The position numbers were made by a program, and so were the translations under genes. DNA of 64,000 bases. Source: CAG-411 sp050875145 (GTDB lineage: Bacteria; Bacillota; Clostridia; Lachnospirales; Lachnospiraceae). Below, piece by piece: positions 46,628 through 54,332 of the stretch (positions within the stretch are counted from its first letter, which is position 1; the number at the start of each line of letters is the position of its first letter). The notes below the pieces were generated by a model. The model ran no database searches. It was not told the origin of the DNA and saw nothing but the letters and a program-made list of their open reading frames with translations. Location of the stretch: NCBI GenBank assembly GCA_050875145.1, contig JBNMLH010000001.1, forward strand, positions 251,762 to 315,761. Reading direction: 5' to 3'.

Positions 46628-47047
46628 TTACTTTATCTTTCCAATCGTGCCAAAGATGGCCCATACAAGACTCATTCCTAAAGCAATCGCAACAGCAAAT
46701 ATAGCAGTCTCTACTCCATAAGAATGCACCGAATTCCAATCCTCTTTTACAAATGCACTCATGGTATAAAAAAGACTGCTTCCCGGCACTAGAGAAATGA
46801 CTGCTATGATAAGATACAGGGTTGCCGGTGCCCGCTGTATCCTAGCTAACACCTCCGCGTACAATGCTCCACTAGCACTGGCTAAAAATACAGGAATAAA
46901 TCCATTTTTTATATAGATACTACTAATCATATATACCAAATAGGTGCATACGCCTCCTAAAGCAGCACGCAGGTAGTGTCTGCTTTGCAGATGGAATAAC
47001 ATTCCAAAACCGATGCATCCGATAAAAACACTGAGCAATTGTATCAT
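46628..47047 (-). CDS. Threonine/serine exporter, ThrE C-terminal-type half (DUF3815)
   Basis: The 139-residue protein has four TM helices and the ThrE_2 pattern (FIGCIGFGMLFHLQSRHYLRAALGG, AVISLVPGSSLFYTMS). It needs the larger N-terminal half encoded upstream at 47330-48115. Together they export threonine and serine. Confidence 0.85.
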   Translation of the reverse strand: MIQLLSVFIGCIGFGMLFHLQSRHYLRAALGGVCTYLVYMISSIYIKNGFIPVFLASASGALYAEVLARIQRAPATLYLIIAVISLVPGSSLFYTMSAFVKEDWNSVHSYGVETAIFAVAIALGMSLVWAIFGTIGKIK

Positions 47048-47252
47048 AGTCTACCTCCTGTTCTATAATATGTACTCTCAGAATCTATCATTCCCCTATC
47101 TACAAGAGTTCTAGCCTTTTTTCAAACATTTTCTGTAACAGTTCAGCCAGGGTCATTCATAAAGTGCCATAATACACAAATTGGCTAAAAATATTTTTTT
47201 GGCTAGACACTCTCACTCTGTACGCTTTTACACTAGGCTTGAAAAGACAATC

Positions 47253-47276
47253 ATTTCTGCCCGGCTGAACTGTTAC
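47253..47276. repeat. Right arm of the 24-nt perfect inverted repeat
   Basis: Reverse complement of 46461-46484. It lies in the 282-nt gap between the two halves of the exporter, which otherwise holds only the partial direct copy at 47134-47148. Confidence 0.75.
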
Positions 47277-47329
47277 CATTTTCTTTTCCCTTACCTATGC
47301 CTTAGCAGTATGAAGATGCTACTCTGCGC

Positions 47330-48115
47330 TCAAAGAGAAAAAGATAACCAAATTGCCGTCATAAATCCACACGCCAATGCTCCCGCCCACAAAAGGCTTT
47401 CTGCCAAACGAAGAAAACCTGAAATGGTATCTCCCACTAAAATATCACGCACAGAGTTTGTCATCGCCAATCCTGGAATCAACAACATAATATCTCCAAT
47501 CATAATATAATCTAAATGAAGGAACGGAACACATTTCACAACAACAGATATTCCAATACCGATTATAAAAGAACAAAACAATTGAAATACCGCCATGTTA
47601 GTACAATATTTTTGAACATACCTTTGCAGCAGACAAATAAAAATTGCAAAAAGCATAGAAAATAGTCCATCCTGCAAACTACCTCCAAAAAACACAGAAA
47701 AACTTCCGGCACTTAACATCGCGCCAAGCAAATACTTTTTAAAAGAATAGGGCTGATTCTTTATTTCTTGTATTTTTTCCTGAAGTTCTGCAACTTTCAT
47801 TGGCTCCTGACAACACTTTCTACTAAGTGCATTTAATTGCTCTAATTTTGTAAAATCATTACCAATCGGTTTACGGATACGGCGAGTAAGTGTGATTTCC
47901 TCCCCATCTTCATAAAGCATGGTCACCACCATACTGGTTGTAATCACAAACACATTCATTCCTTTTGCTCCATATGCTCTTCCCATTCGTTCCAGCGTGT
48001 CCTCCACTCGATTGACTTCCCCGCCGTATTCCAATAATGCCTGTCCTAAATCCAGTAACGCACGTAAAATCTCTCTTGCCTGACCAATATGTTTTTTTTC
48101 ACCCACTCGTCTCAC
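47330..48115 (-). CDS. Threonine/serine exporter, ThrE N-terminal-type half (DUF1212)
   Basis: The 261-residue protein begins with GTG (several in-frame alternatives) and has the DUF1212 core: a soluble head with GGEVNRVEDTLERMG and MNVFVITTSMVVTMLYEDGEEI, then five TM helices with MLLIPGLAMTNSVRDILVGDT. It works with the DUF3815 half. The two are transcribed the same way. Confidence 0.9.
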   Translation of the reverse strand: MRRVGEKKHIGQAREILRALLDLGQALLEYGGEVNRVEDTLERMGRAYGAKGMNVFVITTSMVVTMLYEDGEEITLTRRIRKPIGNDFTKLEQLNALSRKCCQEPMKVAELQEKIQEIKNQPYSFKKYLLGAMLSAGSFSVFFGGSLQDGLFSMLFAIFICLLQRYVQKYCTNMAVFQLFCSFIIGIGISVVVKCVPFLHLDYIMIGDIMLLIPGLAMTNSVRDILVGDTISGFLRLAESLLWAGALACGFMTAIWLSFSL

Positions 48116-48280
48116 CTGCCTGTTTTTATACTTTTAACAAAACTCTATGTCAGTTTCTTTCCCTAACCTAGAAAATCTGTTTTTCATTTTCATTCTACTA
48201 TCATGCATGATACTGTTACAATTAGGATTGAAAATTGTTTTCATGCTTTATTATGTCCAAATATGATGAAGTATCCGCTT

Positions 48281-49441
48281 TTACACAATATTCCAAACTT
48301 CGTACCCCTGTCTTTTTGCTGAATCATAAACCGGACGCATATTTTTTTCTAATATTTTGTAAAACTCTTCACATGTATTCCCTTTTCGATACAACTCTTT
48401 ATTTGCCCAAATAGAGTGCAGGTTGTCCCTGTAACAAGCTTCATACAGCTTGTGAATTTCTGGCTTAGTATGTAACAGCTCATACAGTATATATTGATTA
48501 GCTGCAAATTTTTTGAAAAAGGAATCCCATAAGGGAAGCTTATTACTTTTTTTCAAATTCCAAGTAGAATTCATTGGCATTAAATTCCACAATTCGTTAT
48601 TCATTACGAAAGACCAAGGGATAAAATGATCTACATCATAATGATTTTTATCTATTCTTTCATTCTTAAATACATCCATAACGGGTCTCATGTCCAATAT
48701 GCCTTCCCAAAGTTTTCTAACCTGATCCAGTTTACGCATTTTTTCATCCAAAGGTACCATTTTGTAAACCAAACCTGGCACCTCTGGATTATTGTTTTGA
48801 AGCCACTTCACTTTCTCCAATTGTATCCATCCTAATATTGCCACTGTATTATCCTGTATCATTTGTATCCAACCATCATTAAATAGAATTGTACGATTCA
48901 AGCCAGTGCCATCACCAAATACATAGGGCAAAAGTATTTCTGTTCCACTTAATTTATTGTAGTATGCCATCATTCTTCCTGCCGTGCTGTTTAAATCTAT
49001 CTTCTCTGCCCCACGGTTTGCAAATCCTGATAATACCTTATATGGCACATACTTTGTAAGTTCCATTTTGTATTTATGCAGCTCTTTATCTCCGCTGTAT
49101 TCGGTCAGTTTATTTTTTATCTCTATCTTATCCGCGTGATTTGGCAATTGACTTAATTCTTGTAATCTAAGAACGGCCTTTTCAAGATTGTCCTTTAGCT
49201 GTCCTTCTCCAAATAAACCACTCAAATGAATATGAAACTCCAATACAGAATACCAGGCATTGTAAATCATTTCATTGATAATTTCATCATATGTGACCTG
49301 CTTTTTATTTTCCACTATCAAATGAACGATTGCCTCAAGCCAATAAAATTTATAACAGAAAGTAGGATTCTTCATCATTCTTGAAAAGCCTTCAATATCA
49401 AGAGAATTATAATATCTTTCATCAATAACTAAATCAGCCAT
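48281..49441 (-). CDS. HNH endonuclease-domain protein
   Basis: The 386-residue protein has an HNH motif near residues 265-300: YDVDHFIPWSFVMNNELWNLMPMNSTWNLKKSNKLP (DH, N and HN-type residues in the usual order, here with N in place of the last H). N- and C-terminal helical parts resemble no family I can name. Alone, it lies 1.1 kb before the genomic island. Probably a defence or mobile-element nuclease. Confidence 0.78.
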   Translation of the reverse strand: MADLVIDERYYNSLDIEGFSRMMKNPTFCYKFYWLEAIVHLIVENKKQVTYDEIINEMIYNAWYSVLEFHIHLSGLFGEGQLKDNLEKAVLRLQELSQLPNHADKIEIKNKLTEYSGDKELHKYKMELTKYVPYKVLSGFANRGAEKIDLNSTAGRMMAYYNKLSGTEILLPYVFGDGTGLNRTILFNDGWIQMIQDNTVAILGWIQLEKVKWLQNNNPEVPGLVYKMVPLDEKMRKLDQVRKLWEGILDMRPVMDVFKNERIDKNHYDVDHFIPWSFVMNNELWNLMPMNSTWNLKKSNKLPLWDSFFKKFAANQYILYELLHTKPEIHKLYEACYRDNLHSIWANKELYRKGNTCEEFYKILEKNMRPVYDSAKRQGYEVWNIV

Positions 49442-49549
49442 GTTCTCACCTTCTCTCTCAAAACACGTCTTATGTCTATTTTCTTATTTTATTTTTTCAT
49501 TTTTTCTTTCACACTTCTAGCATAACATACCATCTTCCGTAAAAGCAAG

Positions 49550-49583
49550 AAAGACAGCCGTATGATACATACAACTGTCTTTT
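49550..49583 (-). terminator. Terminator of the 67-aa gene
   Basis: AAGACAGTTGTATG pairs with CATACGGCTGTCTT on the minus strand, followed by a T-containing tail. Confidence 0.75.
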
Positions 49584-49601
49584 CTGACTTATTTTTAAAC
49601 T

Positions 49602-49805
49602 TTACATGCATTTGTTACTTTTTCCTAATGCATCAATCAATTTTGTCATTTCCTCTTTGGATTTTACCTGCTTACTTTTTTCAATAAATTCTGTTTTCTC
49701 CCTCTCACTCATATTAGAAAAATTTTTCATGGCATCCATATGCATTGCCAATGAAAACCCCAATCCTTCCGGTAATGCATCCGACATTCCATTTCTAGTT
49801 TCACT
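49602..49805 (-). CDS. Conserved 67-aa small protein
   Basis: ATG at 49805 (MSETRNGMSDALPEGLGFSLAMHMDAMKNF) follows AGGTAGGGG. Its frame is open about 47 codons further up with no start codon. The GLGxxLAxxMDAMxxF and SKEEM patterns recur in small clostridial proteins of unknown function. Confidence 0.65.
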   Translation of the reverse strand, partial: SETRNGMSDALPEGLGFSLAMHMDAMKNFSNMSEREKTEFIEKSKQVKSKEEMTKLIDALGKSNKCM

Positions 49806-50154
49806 CATAGTATCCCCTACCTTTCTATCCGCTTTCCAAAAAATCATACGTTCAAAAGGAATGATGTCAAAGCCAAATATCCAAAACGAGGTTGTACTTA
49901 CAAATGTAATACAAAGATATAGCTTGACTACAACATCATCCCATTCGAGTCAATCGGATATTCGCAATCCGCTCTGCTACTTGCTCATAACACGATTCGC
50001 TGCTAGAACAGCAGATCAGAAGTGGCTTGTCCCCACTCTGATACAAGCAAGTTCTCCCCACCACTTATTGCTCTACGCAATAGAAGTGGGAGATTTTCTT
50101 AATCGTGTTAAGGTAGTATAACCAAAGTTACTATAACTATTCAAAATTTATATT
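49806..50154. other. 349-nt region with a repeat and hairpin
   Basis: Repeat family C copy 2 is at 49956-49990. A stem CTCCCCACCACTTATTGCT near 50053-50092 pairs with AGCAATA-like and AAGTGGGAG bases. The minus strand is open in frame with the small gene below but has no start. Confidence 0.5.
49956..49990. repeat. Repeat family C, copy 2
   Basis: GGATATTCGCAATCCGCT, then CTACTTGCTCAT; shares this core with the copies at 46496 and 62286. Confidence 0.65.
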
Positions 50155-50628
50155 CTAATCTATTTTAATCTTTCCCTCTGAAACTAAATATTCTAAAAAT
50201 CCCTCACAACCAGCTAACACATCTTTATAAGTAGCATCAAAATCCCCTGTATACCAAGGATCCGCCACATCTCGACCACTGCCTACAAAAGAAAGCATCT
50301 TATATATTTTGTTCTCTAGATCTCCACCAGCAATCCGATTCATATTGCGGATATTGGCAGTATCCATACCAATTAAATAATCATACTTCTTATAATCCTC
50401 TTTTGTCATTTGTACAGCCCGATGTGGAACAACTGGTATCCCCATCTCCTGTAACTTTCTCACAGTCCCATAATGTGGACCATTTCCAATTTCTTCCCGA
50501 CTGGTAGCCGCGGAATTAATGTAAAATAAATTTTCGATGCCACGCTGTTTTACCATGTAGGTAAAAAGGCTTTCGGCAAGGGTGCTGCGGCAGATGTTGC
50601 CGTGGCAGATGAATAGGATTTTTATCAT
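50155..50628 (-). CDS. Low-molecular-weight protein tyrosine phosphatase
   Basis: Start at 50628 (MIKILFICHGNICRSTLAES) follows AGGAGAAAC; an in-frame open stretch upstream has no site. The 157-residue protein has the catalytic loop CHGNICRS (Cys-x5-Arg-Ser) and the general-acid DPWYTG near the C-terminus. It dephosphorylates tyrosine or arginine residues. Its 5' end is duplicated in part at 58932-58979, and a genomic island lies between the two copies. Confidence 0.95.
   Translation of the reverse strand: MIKILFICHGNICRSTLAESLFTYMVKQRGIENLFYINSAATSREEIGNGPHYGTVRKLQEMGIPVVPHRAVQMTKEDYKKYDYLIGMDTANIRNMNRIAGGDLENKIYKMLSFVGSGRDVADPWYTGDFDATYKDVLAGCEGFLEYLVSEGKIKID
50598..50613. other. Candidate attachment site of the genomic island, left
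   Basis: TGCCGTGGCAGATGAA, identical to 58949-58964 in the same orientation, in codons 7-12 (FICHG) of the phosphatase gene. Spacing to the ATG is identical at both ends. Confidence 0.7.
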
Positions 50629-50790
50629 AGTTTTGTTTCTCCTTATTTTGCCCCGGAATGCCCTGTTTTGCAAGGTTTTCTGGGGTTATGGTAAAATGCT
50701 CTAAAATTACAAATTGTGGTAAATCAGAGCAGAATTAAGCATGTTGTTATTACCTGTTAGTAGTAAAATGGAGAGTCTTACTACTAAGGA

Positions 50791-51684
50791 TCATAGTTTA
50801 GATGCAGACTCTTTGTTATCAACTCTTGCATCTACCACAATTGTCTTTATTTCTATTTTATATTTTTCTTCAGTTTCTCTTGCAATAGTTTGTATATCAT
50901 TAATACACTTTATATCATTATCCGTAAAGGCAATAACCAAAAATATACCAAGTTTGCAAGAGTCGATTTTCATATATTTAGGTAATTGTTTTTTTAGACC
51001 ATTCCAAAACTTAGTATTCTTAGCCAATTTTGCTTCTAATAACACACGTTTAGAATAACCAGTACTAAATCGAAAATCTACTGGTCCCATTCCCTGATTG
51101 ACCTCTCTTGTGAAGTCAATGTTATTAGCTCTACAATGTTCATCTAATATTCCTTTAAATAAAATTTGAACATCCTCTTCGCTTCGTGGTGCAGTTTTCT
51201 TTTCATTCCATAACAACTTATATCCTGCACGTATTTCTACAAAATCTTTATAATATTTTGTAAACTCAAAAATCTTATCGAAAAAAGATGTATCATCACT
51301 TATTATTCCAAAGTCAAATTTGTTTAGCGAAACTATTTCTTTTGACATTTCATACCATGCATACCGAAATGTTTTTTTCATTAATTCTCCAAATGTACCT
51401 GTCTCACGTTTTTCCACAATTTAAACATATTCTTTCACTAAATCATAATGCTCAATTGCTATCTCGGCTATTTTTTCTTTATCTAAATTTTTATCGATTT
51501 CATAATTAAAATTATTTCTCATTCTTTCAGACAAATCTATAGTACTTTGAAAATCATCACTATTAATTTCAGGTAAAACATTCAAGAAATCTTTTGGTAA
51601 CAAAATAATAGGTGAGTTATTCTTATACGGATTTATTGGTAAAAGGAATTCACCCGAACACCATCGTTTATATTCATAATCAGG
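50791..51684 (-). pseudogene. Broken PD-(D/E)XK nuclease gene
   Basis: The frame is open from the IS element end at 51684 to 51424, stops at TAA (51421-51423) and continues in the same frame to 50791. The upstream part reads DYEYKRWCSGEFLLPINPYK then LPKDFLNVLPEI; the downstream part has the nuclease core GPVDFRFSTGYSKRVLLEAKLAKN (D...ExK). So the gene has a nonsense stop and its N-terminal codons are missing, cut by the IS200-type insertion. It probably was the nuclease of the nearby methylase system. Confidence 0.75.
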
Positions 51685-52389
51685 ACCACCCGTCCAACGG
51701 GTGGTTTGCTCTAGGGCTATAAGCCCTTGTTACTAGGCCAGCGTCTCAAGGCGCTGGCTTTCTCTTTAGGCTATGGGAATTCTGTTTGCACAGCCTTCCC
51801 ACAGCTCCGTTCAAGCCATATTGCTCTTGACTCGTCGCTACCCCTTAAGGGGTATTGTTACTACCTGGCATCAACCCTTAAAAGGGTCTTCATATTCTTT
51901 TACACTCAGCTTATCCAATGCAATATCATGCATTTCCTGCTCTTGAATATATTTTTTATTGTAGCCTCATTTAATCCTACTGTGCTAACATAATATCCTT
52001 CTGCCCAGAAATGACGATTTCCAAATTTATATTTTAAATTTGCGTGTTTATCAAATATCATAAGTGCACTTTTTCCTTTTAAATATCCCATAAATGATGA
52101 TACACTCATCTTTGGTGGAATACTTACTAACATGTGAATATAATCTGGCATTAGATGTCCTTCAATAATTTCGACACCTTTATAACTGCACAGTTGCTTT
52201 ATAATATCTCTTATATCCGCTTTATATTGATTGTAAATTACTTTTCGTCTATACTTAGGTGTGAAGACGATATGATATTTGCACATCCATTTCGTATGTG
52301 CAAGTGAATTTTCTTTCTTCGCCATAAAATTACCTTTCCTTTCTGCAATATAGCTTGAACAACTTTATTGTAAACGGAAAGGTAATTTT
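51685..52389 (-). mobile_element. IS200/IS605-family element (single tnpA, defective)
   Basis: The element is bounded by the ACCACCCGTTGGACGGGTGGT-type hairpin (51685-51705) at the 3' end and a 14-bp perfect hairpin at 52326-52339 with 52376-52389 at the 5' end. The second hairpin hides the tnpA ribosome site GGAAAGG. No target duplication, as expected for this single-strand family. More hairpins (GCCAGCG...CGCTGGC) lie between. Confidence 0.85.
51871..52325 (-). pseudogene. tnpA: IS200/IS605 transposase TnpA, inactivated
   Basis: The first 117 codons match IS200 TnpA (MAKKENSLAHTKWMCKYHIVF...). Two lesions are seen. The HUH metal motif reads DYIHML, so its first His is Tyr (codon 52140-52142). 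A run of six A residues at 51952-51957, one short of the expected seven, shifts the frame just before the catalytic Tyr of the IKKYIQEQE helix, ending at 51906. Frame-corrected it would end near 51871 with KEYEDPFKG. Confidence 0.8.
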
Positions 52390-52428
52390 TTTGTATAACA
52401 ATGGGCTCAACAGACTAAAGTCCATAAA

Positions 52429-52462
52429 AATAAGGAGCAACCATTTCGGTTACTCCTTATTA
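52429..52462 (-). terminator. Terminator after the DUF6339-like gene
   Basis: ATAAGGAGCAACC and GGTTACTCCTTAT form a 13-bp stem with one mismatch, followed by T residues on the minus strand. Confidence 0.8.
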
Positions 52463-52471
52463 AAAATCATT

Positions 52472-53464
52472 TTACTGTATATCCTTGATTACGTATTTTC
52501 TTCCTGCTATGACAAACTGGGTTCCTTCCTTTTTACCAATTAAGTTTTGTGGTTTTGTGTTAAGCACTTTACCAACAGCAACCACTCTACCATCAATAAT
52601 AGAAAGATTCGGTCCATACTTCTTGCCAGTCAGATTATCAAACGCTTTAAACTTACTTCCCTCTCGAAGAGCTTTTACATTAACTACTTCAGTCATCACC
52701 TCAGCACAAAGTTCTTCAGCCTGTGCTTTATCAAGAAAGTCTAAAACCTTGATGGCCCCTGCTTGGTTAAGCTTAGCCAAAAAAAGTCTAATTTCTGTTC
52801 TTCCTAATTCCGGATGTGCTTTCAGCTCCTTTAATGCGGCCAAAACTAATACCTTGTTTCTTGCGTAAGAACGCTCTGTTATTGATGTAAAAATATCCTG
52901 CTTGCTAAAGAAATATTCCGTGTATTCATACGGGTTATCATTATCAGCATCATATGTTAAATATGCACTCCAAAAAAGCCTTGATATCCCCTGCCTAACA
53001 AACGCTTTTCCTTTTGATGCCTTGAAGAAATACCTATAACCTATTCTATCCAAAATCTTATTTGTACCGAGGTTCTTTTCTTCGCCTTCTTCCCTTGGTG
53101 CATCGTCATATTCTTCGTCCTCTTCATCGGGGGCATCAATTTTCCAACGAGTATTCATATAATCCCAGTGCTGAATATGTGCTAAATAAGCCCACAATCT
53201 TAAATCACTTGCTTGAACCGGATTTATTCTCTGTGAGAACGCTTCATATACAATTTTGGCATTTTGAAAATCAGTTTCAGGACCACCAATAATCAACTGA
53301 TAATCAGGCACTTCAATTTCAGTATCAAAATAGTAGTTTGGCATATCCTTACTAATGAAATAATTCTCTGCCCACTGCTCTGTTCCCTGGTATTTTTCAA
53401 TATTATCAGAAATGTCTTTTTCCAACATATCTAATGCTTTTTGCTTTAAAAAGTATACTTTCAT
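52472..53464 (-). CDS. DUF6339-like protein of the methylase/ATPase system
   Basis: The 330-residue protein follows the 285-aa gene by about 10 nt. Its core LRLWAYLAHIQHWDYMNTRW with nearby RQGISRLFWSAYLTYD resembles DUF6339 as I remember it, a family found with DNA methylases and GHKL ATPases in phage-defence loci. An acidic loop (DAPDEEDEEYDDAPREEGEE) interrupts it near residue 115. No nuclease motif is clear. Last gene of the four-gene operon. Confidence 0.65.
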   Translation of the reverse strand: MKVYFLKQKALDMLEKDISDNIEKYQGTEQWAENYFISKDMPNYYFDTEIEVPDYQLIIGGPETDFQNAKIVYEAFSQRINPVQASDLRLWAYLAHIQHWDYMNTRWKIDAPDEEDEEYDDAPREEGEEKNLGTNKILDRIGYRYFFKASKGKAFVRQGISRLFWSAYLTYDADNDNPYEYTEYFFSKQDIFTSITERSYARNKVLVLAALKELKAHPELGRTEIRLFLAKLNQAGAIKVLDFLDKAQAEELCAEVMTEVVNVKALREGSKFKAFDNLTGKKYGPNLSIIDGRVVAVGKVLNTKPQNLIGKKEGTQFVIAGRKYVIKDIQ

Positions 53465-53474
53465 GCCATCCTCC

Positions 53475-54332
53475 TTAATCTAAATCATTCAGATAGGATA
53501 AAGCCGCTACAAAATTATTTCCAAGAAGAATCTCAGCTGCTGTAAAAGGCTTACCTAACAATTTCTTGTACTTATTATCGTCATTCTCTGCATAGCGTTT
53601 TAAATTTGCGACAATGGTTTTATACCATGATTTACCCTCAAGACCGCTTTTCTCATCGGGATTATTTTCATCATTGCTAATGATTCCAATGGCCTCGACT
53701 ACAACGGGAATTGATAAAATAGCATTTAGCATCTTGTACTTCTTCTTGTTATATCCACAGTTCTTATAGTCTTCAAATTGTTCTGTAGGCAAAGTGATGT
53801 TAATAAGATTACCTGTAAAGTCACAGCGCAATTCCTTCAATGAATCGCTACCCTCAAAATGTACGATTGAAGATCCATTCTTAATGATATCATTCTGATA
53901 AAATGCATCAAATGTTCTTTTTTGTCCGATTCCAACGATCTCTCCAGGGTTAATTGTATACTTGATTGAACGATATTCCTCTACAAAATCAGCATTCGTA
54001 AAATCGGTTATCTTCTCCATCGCAATAATACACGGAGTTAGTTCTACTGTTTCATGAATCAATGTCGGGTCTATTTTTTGAGCTACATTATTTGTAATTC
54101 TGACTAGCCTTCTAAGCCAAGTTGAAACACATTCGATTTCAATTGCATATGTCAGCTTACCCTCATCAATCATGCTCTGGATTTCAGTATTAGATATAGA
54201 AAACTTAGGATGGATGTAATAGCCATCATTTTCCGGCGTTACTGTTAATTCTCCCTCAAAAACAGTATCAATATAATCTTCCGAATATGGTCTTATTACC
54301 GGGTATGGATAATTAATACTAACGTTTAGCAT
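53475..54332 (-). CDS. Unrecognised 285-aa protein of the system
   Basis: ATG at 54332 lies 14 nt inside the end of the ATPase gene, so translation is coupled. The protein is beta-rich in its N-terminal half (NYPYPVIRPYSEDYID, AIEIECVSTWLRRL) and helical in the C-terminal half (SWYKTIVANLKRYAEND). I do not recognise a family. It always follows the ATPase here, suggesting they form a complex. Confidence 0.7.
   Translation of the reverse strand: MLNVSINYPYPVIRPYSEDYIDTVFEGELTVTPENDGYYIHPKFSISNTEIQSMIDEGKLTYAIEIECVSTWLRRLVRITNNVAQKIDPTLIHETVELTPCIIAMEKITDFTNADFVEEYRSIKYTINPGEIVGIGQKRTFDAFYQNDIIKNGSSIVHFEGSDSLKELRCDFTGNLINITLPTEQFEDYKNCGYNKKKYKMLNAILSIPVVVEAIGIISNDENNPDEKSGLEGKSWYKTIVANLKRYAENDDNKYKKLLGKPFTAAEILLGNNFVAALSYLNDLD

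Noticed and set aside
52390..52425. MDFSLLSPLLY-like minus-strand start just outside the IS200 element
   Set aside because: Too short to supply the missing nuclease N-terminus, and it sits right behind a terminator without a ribosome site.
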